Assembly (NCBI GenBank): GCA_964546815.1
Contig: CAZJLR010000012.1
Span: 1 to 64,000 of the forward strand
Source of the DNA: JAIEPM01 sp964546815
GTDB taxonomy: Bacteria; Cyanobacteriota; Vampirovibrionia; Obscuribacterales; Obscuribacteraceae
DNA length: 64,000 nt
Reading direction: 5' to 3'
Shown here: piece by piece, positions 60,037-64,000 of the stretch
How positions within the stretch are numbered: position 1 is the stretch's first letter
How the letters are laid out: every line of letters begins with the position of its first letter
The notes under the pieces: generated by a model
What the model was told of the DNA's origin: nothing
What the model saw: only the letters and a program-made list of their open reading frames with translations
Database searches by the model: none
Program-made: the position numbers and the translations under genes

Positions 60037-60519
60037 TTATTGGGCGCAAGCCATTTCTTTTTGCTCCCACGCTTTCATCGCTGCTTGCATCTCTTCCTCA
60101 GTAAGATCTTTTACGTGAGTAGAGACTCCCCATTTGTAACCATAGGGATCTAGCACCTGACCATGTCTGTCGCCCCAGAATTGATCGGCAATTGGCATTG
60201 ATATGGTGGCACCGGCTTTAACTGCGCGCTCAAACCACATATCGGCATCATCTACTTGAAGATAAATGGCTATTGATGATCCGCCCAGCGTCTTGGGGCT
60301 GATACAACCCATTTCTGGAAATTCATCGTTTAACATAATGACCGAATCGCCGATTTTGATTTCGGAGTGCATTACCTTTTTGCCATCGGGGCCGTAGCAG
60401 ACTTCAATTTCAACGGCTCCGAATGCCTTCTTATAAAACTCAATGGCACCCTTTGCGTCATTCACCGTAAGTCCTGGTGTGACTGTGTGTAATCCTTTTG
60501 GATTTTTATTGACACTCAT
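60037..60519 (-). CDS. VOC-family (PhnB-like glyoxalase/bleomycin-resistance) protein
   Basis: 160 residues. Paired beta-alpha-beta-beta-beta modules: 'TPGLTVNDAKGAIEFYKKAF' and 'YLQVDDADMWFERAVKAGAT', with 'GDRHGQVLDPYGYKWGVSTH' at the end. PhnB-type members; substrate unknown. Its ATG overlaps the TGA of the preceding reading frame as ATGA, which suggests coupling to an upstream gene that is now out of frame (see 60516-60755). Confidence 0.85.
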   Translation of the reverse strand: MSVNKNPKGLHTVTPGLTVNDAKGAIEFYKKAFGAVEIEVCYGPDGKKVMHSEIKIGDSVIMLNDEFPEMGCISPKTLGGSSIAIYLQVDDADMWFERAVKAGATISMPIADQFWGDRHGQVLDPYGYKWGVSTHVKDLTEEEMQAAMKAWEQKEMACAQ

Positions 60520-60755
60520 TTATACATGCCTCTTAATTCGCCAAAATACCAAATGCAGGAAAGTATTCTTGCACCAATAAAATTATGAAATTCCACGTTT
60601 GGCAAACGCTTGTCTGACCCACTGTGGAATCCTGCACAATCAGTTGCGAAAACTCGCTTTGTGATTTTTACCTTGAGTGCATAGAAAAATACGCGCAGAG
60701 TTCTTCCGCCGGAACTGCTATAACACCAAGCAGAACTAGAGCAATTGCTAGCCAT
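60516..60755 (-). other. Possible out-of-frame C-terminal extension of the 115-residue membrane protein
   Basis: The frame that ends at 60516 in an ATGA overlap with the VOC start reads, after 'LKVKITKRVFATDCAG', 'NFIGARILSCIWYFGELRG', which looks protein-like. It lies in the -1 frame relative to the end of the membrane-protein gene at 60668. A frameshift in or near the T5 run at about 60695 would join them. Tentative. Confidence 0.3.
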
Positions 60756-61015
60756 TTCTTTTTCGACTTGCTAGAGAAAATTGGTGATGGCAAAATAGCA
60801 AACCCAGACGGTAGAAACACAGCCGTTAATCCGTAAGCTATGAGGCGAAGAGTCGGTCTAAATGCGTCGATATCGTATACATGAATTGTTCTTGATGCTT
60901 CTGCTTCTAAAGCCGCCGCAGATTCATAGCCGTTGATGAGACAAGAGTAAATGCCGACTAGTACGCAGGCGAAAAGTAGTCCAACCGATGCGCGGAAAAA
61001 CGTTTTCTTATTCAT
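60668..61015 (-). CDS. Small membrane protein of unknown function
   Basis: 115 residues with three hydrophobic helices ('ASVGLLFACVLVGIYSCL', 'LIAYGLTAVFLPSGFAIL', 'KWLAIALVLLGVIAVPAEEL') and a ~30-residue extracytoplasmic loop. GGATC precedes the ATG. Its reading frame ends abruptly after the third helix; see the possible frameshifted extension. Family not recognised. Confidence 0.6.
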   Translation of the reverse strand: MNKKTFFRASVGLLFACVLVGIYSCLINGYESAAALEAEASRTIHVYDIDAFRPTLRLIAYGLTAVFLPSGFAILPSPIFSSKSKKKWLAIALVLLGVIAVPAEELCAYFSMHSR

Positions 61016-61059
61016 GATGAGATCCGCAATATTCTGTTTTCAGTTCTTTGCTGTTCACG

Positions 61060-61956
61060 TCAGTGTTCTTTCTCTTTCCGCCAAACCTGTATTTGGTTCA
61101 GATCTCCGCCGGTCCAAGTTTGAGCAAAATTGTTGAAGTCCTGGTCGTAGACTCCTTCCTTGCCGCTGCTCAATTTTTCTCGAATTATTGGGTTGCCACT
61201 CTTTTCGAAACCTTCCACAACACCCGCATGCTTGGAGATTCCATTCTTATCTGTGACCAAAATGAAATCGCCTTTTTGAAGATGATTAGCATCAGTTGGT
61301 TGTTGTTTGAAATGCTCATTTTTTAATTCTTGGGGGCCAACATATTGCGCTTGACCTAGTCCGAGATTGTCCATCCAAGTTCTATGACCAGAGGCTTTGT
61401 TAAGCGCATAATCCATGCAGTTGAAACTTTCATTTGGCTTATTGGCAAAATATTGATCTACCTCATCACCTTTAGCCAGTTTGTTTTTACCTACGCTATA
61501 ACCAATTCCCGTGCCGTCTTGTCCTGGAATTTGAAATGGGACTTCTTTGCTGTGGTCGACGAGTTCGGCAGACCGTGCCGCAACCTGTTCTACCTTCTTT
61601 AGCATTTTGATTTCTTCTGCGCTTCGACCGGGCAGCACTGTTTTGTCCCCGTCGGTGAGCATGGGGCTGCATCCCAGCTGGCGGCTTGCATCGCCCATCG
61701 TTGCCTTAATTGCTCCACGTTTAGCAAGCACGGACACTTCTTCGGGTGTTTTGGAACGCAGATCCTCGTCGTTTTTCTTGTGGTCTAAGTCGCGCTTATT
61801 TAGAGACTCTCGTTCATTTTTCCCGTTACCATCCTGTCTCATCCTATCGCCAGCGCGATTCTCAAGCCGCTGCTCTTTTGATTCTGCTTTGGAATCAGAT
61901 GCTTTATTGGGACCTCCTTCGATAGGAGTGCCACCGGAGCCGCCGTGACTAACCAT
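61060..61956 (-). CDS. NlpC/P60-like putative hydrolase without signal peptide
   Basis: 298 residues. N-terminal ~75 residues are highly charged and Gly-rich, no signal peptide. C-terminal papain-like pattern: candidate Cys180 in 'ESFNCMDYALNKASG', 'LQKGDFILVTDKNG' and candidate His243 in 'ISKHAGVVEGFEKSG'. Same layout as the protein at 3300-4055 though the sequences differ. AGAGGA ribosome site. If exported without a classical signal, a dedicated secretion route would be needed; otherwise it acts inside the cell. Confidence 0.55.
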   Translation of the reverse strand: MVSHGGSGGTPIEGGPNKASDSKAESKEQRLENRAGDRMRQDGNGKNERESLNKRDLDHKKNDEDLRSKTPEEVSVLAKRGAIKATMGDASRQLGCSPMLTDGDKTVLPGRSAEEIKMLKKVEQVAARSAELVDHSKEVPFQIPGQDGTGIGYSVGKNKLAKGDEVDQYFANKPNESFNCMDYALNKASGHRTWMDNLGLGQAQYVGPQELKNEHFKQQPTDANHLQKGDFILVTDKNGISKHAGVVEGFEKSGNPIIREKLSSGKEGVYDQDFNNFAQTWTGGDLNQIQVWRKEKEH

Positions 61957-62091
61957 GTTCGGTCCTCTGAAGACTTGACCATAATATTATGACACGACCT
62001 TTAAGATAGCAGCTTCACTTGCCTCAGTTTCGTGCGCATGTATTAATTGAAAGAGTGGGCAGACCGCGCAGCGAAAATTGAGTAACCAGGC

Positions 62092-62643
62092 TTGAGTAAA
62101 AGGAATGCTTTGAAGCGGACTATTAAAATTCCCGGCATTAACAAGGGGATGGCTGCAGTCTTGGGTTGTGTCACTATTGTTTTGTGTATCTTTGGAGTTA
62201 TCGTGCATGAAACAGACGTGCGTATCCGCGCTGAACTCGGTCAACTTGACCATCCAATTGTCGATATAGAGAACCCACCTCTCATTGAATACCGTTATCA
62301 CCTGGTGCTGGGACGAACATTGCAACAGGTGATACCTATGCTGGAAAAAGATAAGGCGCCGAAAAGCTCATGGAAAATATGGCCTAACTATGTGCGTGGG
62401 CGCGCTGATTTTATGCATACTACTGTCCTGTACGAATTCCTTTTGACAAACGGCAAGGTCACTGCCATCAGAAAAATCAGCAAATACTACTACAAATCAA
62501 TTTTTGTTGAAGATACCTGGGTTGATAAGGCTGGCAACTTTCATCCTGAATATGGAGAAGGTACGTGGATTGATAAAGATGGGTATTCTCATGCCGAGCT
62601 CGGAGACCCAGTCGATCAAGGCGAACCAATTTGTTTGAATTGA
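62092..62643 (+). CDS. Membrane-anchored protein with short C-terminal repeats
   Basis: 183 residues from a TTG (another TTG six codons on has AGG at seven bases). One N-terminal membrane helix ('MAAVLGCVTIVLCIFGVIVH'), an extracytoplasmic domain, and two tandem repeats 'TWVDKAGNFHPEYGEG' and 'TWIDKDGYSHAELGDP'. No family recognised. Confidence 0.6.
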   Translation: MSKRNALKRTIKIPGINKGMAAVLGCVTIVLCIFGVIVHETDVRIRAELGQLDHPIVDIENPPLIEYRYHLVLGRTLQQVIPMLEKDKAPKSSWKIWPNYVRGRADFMHTTVLYEFLLTNGKVTAIRKISKYYYKSIFVEDTWVDKAGNFHPEYGEGTWIDKDGYSHAELGDPVDQGEPICLN

Positions 62644-62857
62644 ATACATTTTGTGCTCTGACTTTCCTCAAATATGGAACACTCTAATTTTAGTCATTGG
62701 ATTTTTAGTCGCTGTCTTCACATCTAAATTCTTGGTCCGCATCTAGCCAAGGTGAGCATTCGCTCTTCGTGGAGATATAACTCGTAATCAGATTGGTAGA
62801 AAAATTGATATAATCGCTTAAATTGGTAGCATAGCGAAATGACACCTTAGGAGCATT

Positions 62858-64000
62858 ATGACGACTTCAGAGCGCCCCTATGTCTTTTATGAGCTGACCA
62901 ATAGTCTCTGTTCTAAGTGTCTGTGCCGTGCTGAAGCGAAGATTGTCTTTCAAGACTCCAATGTTTACCTTCTGAAAAATTGTCTCGACCATGGTCGCGA
63001 GAAGGTACTTATTTCCACGGACATCGAGTACTACAAGACTTGCCGTAATTTTGTAAAGCCTGGACAGATTCCGTTGCGCTTCAATACCAAAACTGAATTC
63101 GGCTGTCCCTATGACTGTGGCATTTGTCCCGACCACGAGCAACATAGCTGTTTGACTCTTATCGAAATTACCGAGCGTTGTAATTTGGAATGCCCCATTT
63201 GCTATGCAGAATCCACTCCGAAAAGTGGAGCACATCGCTCTCTAGAGCAAATTGAGTTTATGCTTGATGAACTAGTCAAAAACGAGGGAAAGCCAGACGT
63301 TGTTCAGCTAAGTGGTGGCGAACCGACAATCCATCCGGAATTTTGGAAGATACTCGACCTCGCCAGATCAAAGCCAATCAAGCATTTGATGATCAATACG
63401 AATGGTGTTCGTATTGCGCAAGATAAAGAATTCGCCCGCAAGCTGGCCGGCTATATGCCAGGGTTTGAAGTATATTTGCAATTCGATAGTTTAGAACTCA
63501 ATCCACTTCTGCAAATCAGGGGTGTAGATCTTCTGGATGTGCGCAAGAAAGCGTTAGAGCATCTGAATGAATTTGAAATTTCAACGACGCTTGTTGTTAC
63601 TCTGTCAAAAGGTCTCAACGATCATGAAATTGGCAAAATTATCGATTTTGCGTTGAAACAGCCATGTGTGCGTGGCGTTACCTTTCAACCGATTCAATCT
63701 GAAGGAAGATTGGAAGGCTTCGACCCTGCAAAAGATCGCTTGACTCTATCTGAAGTGCGCTCGATGATTCTAGCCCAGTCTGATTTATTTCGTTCGCAAG
63801 ATATTGTTCCTGTGCCCTGTCACCCTGACTGTATAGCGATGGCTTACGCTTTGAAAGTGGATGGGAAAACTGTTGCGTTGTCAGGGCTGATTGGTAAAGA
63901 TGTTTTGCTAAACGATGGACTCAATACCATCCAATATGAAAATGACCCTGCCATTAAGGCGCGCCTCTTTAGTTTGTTTTCCTTGAATCAAACTCCTGAA
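62858..64000 (+). CDS. Radical SAM enzyme of the Tes (tetraether lipid synthase)-like family, 3' end outside window
   Basis: 381 codons are visible; the gene continues past the edge. AGGAG precedes the ATG. A Cys-rich N-terminal domain ('SLCSKCLCRAEAKIV', 'KNCLDHGREK') is followed by 'GCPYDCGICPDHEQHSC', then the radical SAM CxxxCxxC 'ERCNLECPICYAEST' (Cys108, 112, 115), 'VVQLSGGEPTIHPEFW' and 'LMINTNGVRIAQD'. This combination is that of the archaeal Tes/GDGT-MAS proteins (MJ0619-like), which couple two lipid alkyl tails through their methyl ends; bacterial homologues exist. Whether it makes membrane-spanning lipids here is inference. Confidence 0.85.
   Translation, partial: MTTSERPYVFYELTNSLCSKCLCRAEAKIVFQDSNVYLLKNCLDHGREKVLISTDIEYYKTCRNFVKPGQIPLRFNTKTEFGCPYDCGICPDHEQHSCLTLIEITERCNLECPICYAESTPKSGAHRSLEQIEFMLDELVKNEGKPDVVQLSGGEPTIHPEFWKILDLARSKPIKHLMINTNGVRIAQDKEFARKLAGYMPGFEVYLQFDSLELNPLLQIRGVDLLDVRKKALEHLNEFEISTTLVVTLSKGLNDHEIGKIIDFALKQPCVRGVTFQPIQSEGRLEGFDPAKDRLTLSEVRSMILAQSDLFRSQDIVPVPCHPDCIAMAYALKVDGKTVALSGLIGKDVLLNDGLNTIQYENDPAIKARLFSLFSLNQTPE

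Noticed and set aside
62644..62857. 32-codon TTG-start hydrophobic peptide before the radical SAM gene
   Set aside because: One possible membrane helix, but no ribosome site and a rare start; composition alone is not enough.
1..64000. CRISPR arrays, tRNA/rRNA genes, insertion sequences, prophage
   Set aside because: Looked for regular direct repeats, T-arm GGTTCGA-type motifs, transposase motifs and integrase genes; none found.

Overview
The window is a chromosomal stretch of a free-living, oxygen-respiring bacterium with an envelope rich in secreted and surface proteins. There are no phage, transposon, CRISPR, rRNA or tRNA genes that I can see. Gene content (cbb3-type oxidase with a cytochrome b/Rieske complex, futalosine-type menaquinone synthesis, many TPR proteins, type IV prepilin-like proteins, large eukaryote-like Ser/Thr kinase, YbjQ-domain proteins) would fit a deep-branching non-photosynthetic relative of Cyanobacteria (Vampirovibrionia/Melainabacteria, Obscuribacterales-like). 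That placement is an inference from gene content only; no marker gene was compared.

Layout. 1-4.1 kb: a leaderless NAGPA-type glycosidase, hisS, a small secreted protein and a leaderless NlpC/P60-like protein. 4.2-17.9 kb, all on the minus strand: a respiratory operon (cbb3 subunit I, a CcoO-like subunit carrying two c-type hemes, two small membrane subunits, a diheme c lipoprotein, Rieske, long cytochrome b, two small membrane proteins, a cytochrome b-ferredoxin fusion, an MvhD/FlpD-type iron-sulfur protein and a 39-residue membrane microprotein). It runs on into a Ser/Thr kinase without a normal start codon, a small acidic protein and two double-YbjQ proteins. 18.4-28.9 kb: pth, gcvPA, two signal peptidases in tandem, a GAF/HD-GYP protein, secreted proteins and an RNase J-like protein that has lost most of its metal ligands. 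28.9-33.3 kb: an acyl-CoA mutase large subunit with isobutyryl-CoA mutase-type residues, urocanate hydratase and a secreted alpha/beta-hydrolase-like protein.

33.3-46.3 kb is a surface module: a 2801-residue repetitive adhesin ending in a FecR-like domain, followed on the same strand by three prepilin-like genes. Upstream of the adhesin lies a good minus-strand promoter and a compact three-way-junction RNA element. 46.5-56 kb: lysC, small proteins, a LipM-like octanoyltransferase, pyrimidine-nucleoside phosphorylase, mqnA preceded by a promoter plus a short terminator-capped RNA, and two secreted TPR proteins. 56-64 kb: a decayed gene, a LysE-type exporter, an acetyltransferase, a divergent HxlR regulator/rhodanese pair, an epimerase, a VOC protein, a second leaderless NlpC-like protein, and the first 381 codons of a radical SAM enzyme resembling the tetraether-lipid-synthase (Tes) family.

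How it fits together: MqnA feeds the menaquinone pool used by the cytochrome b/Rieske/cbb3 chain; the FlpD and ferredoxin-fused cytochrome b suggest a further low-potential electron entry or exit. Signal peptidases, prepilins, giant adhesin, TPR proteins and leaderless cell-wall-type enzymes point to strong investment in surface structures. Best candidates for something new: the respiratory operon with its microprotein/kinase junction, the structured leader of the giant adhesin, the Tes-like radical SAM enzyme, and the ligand-less RNase J paralogue.
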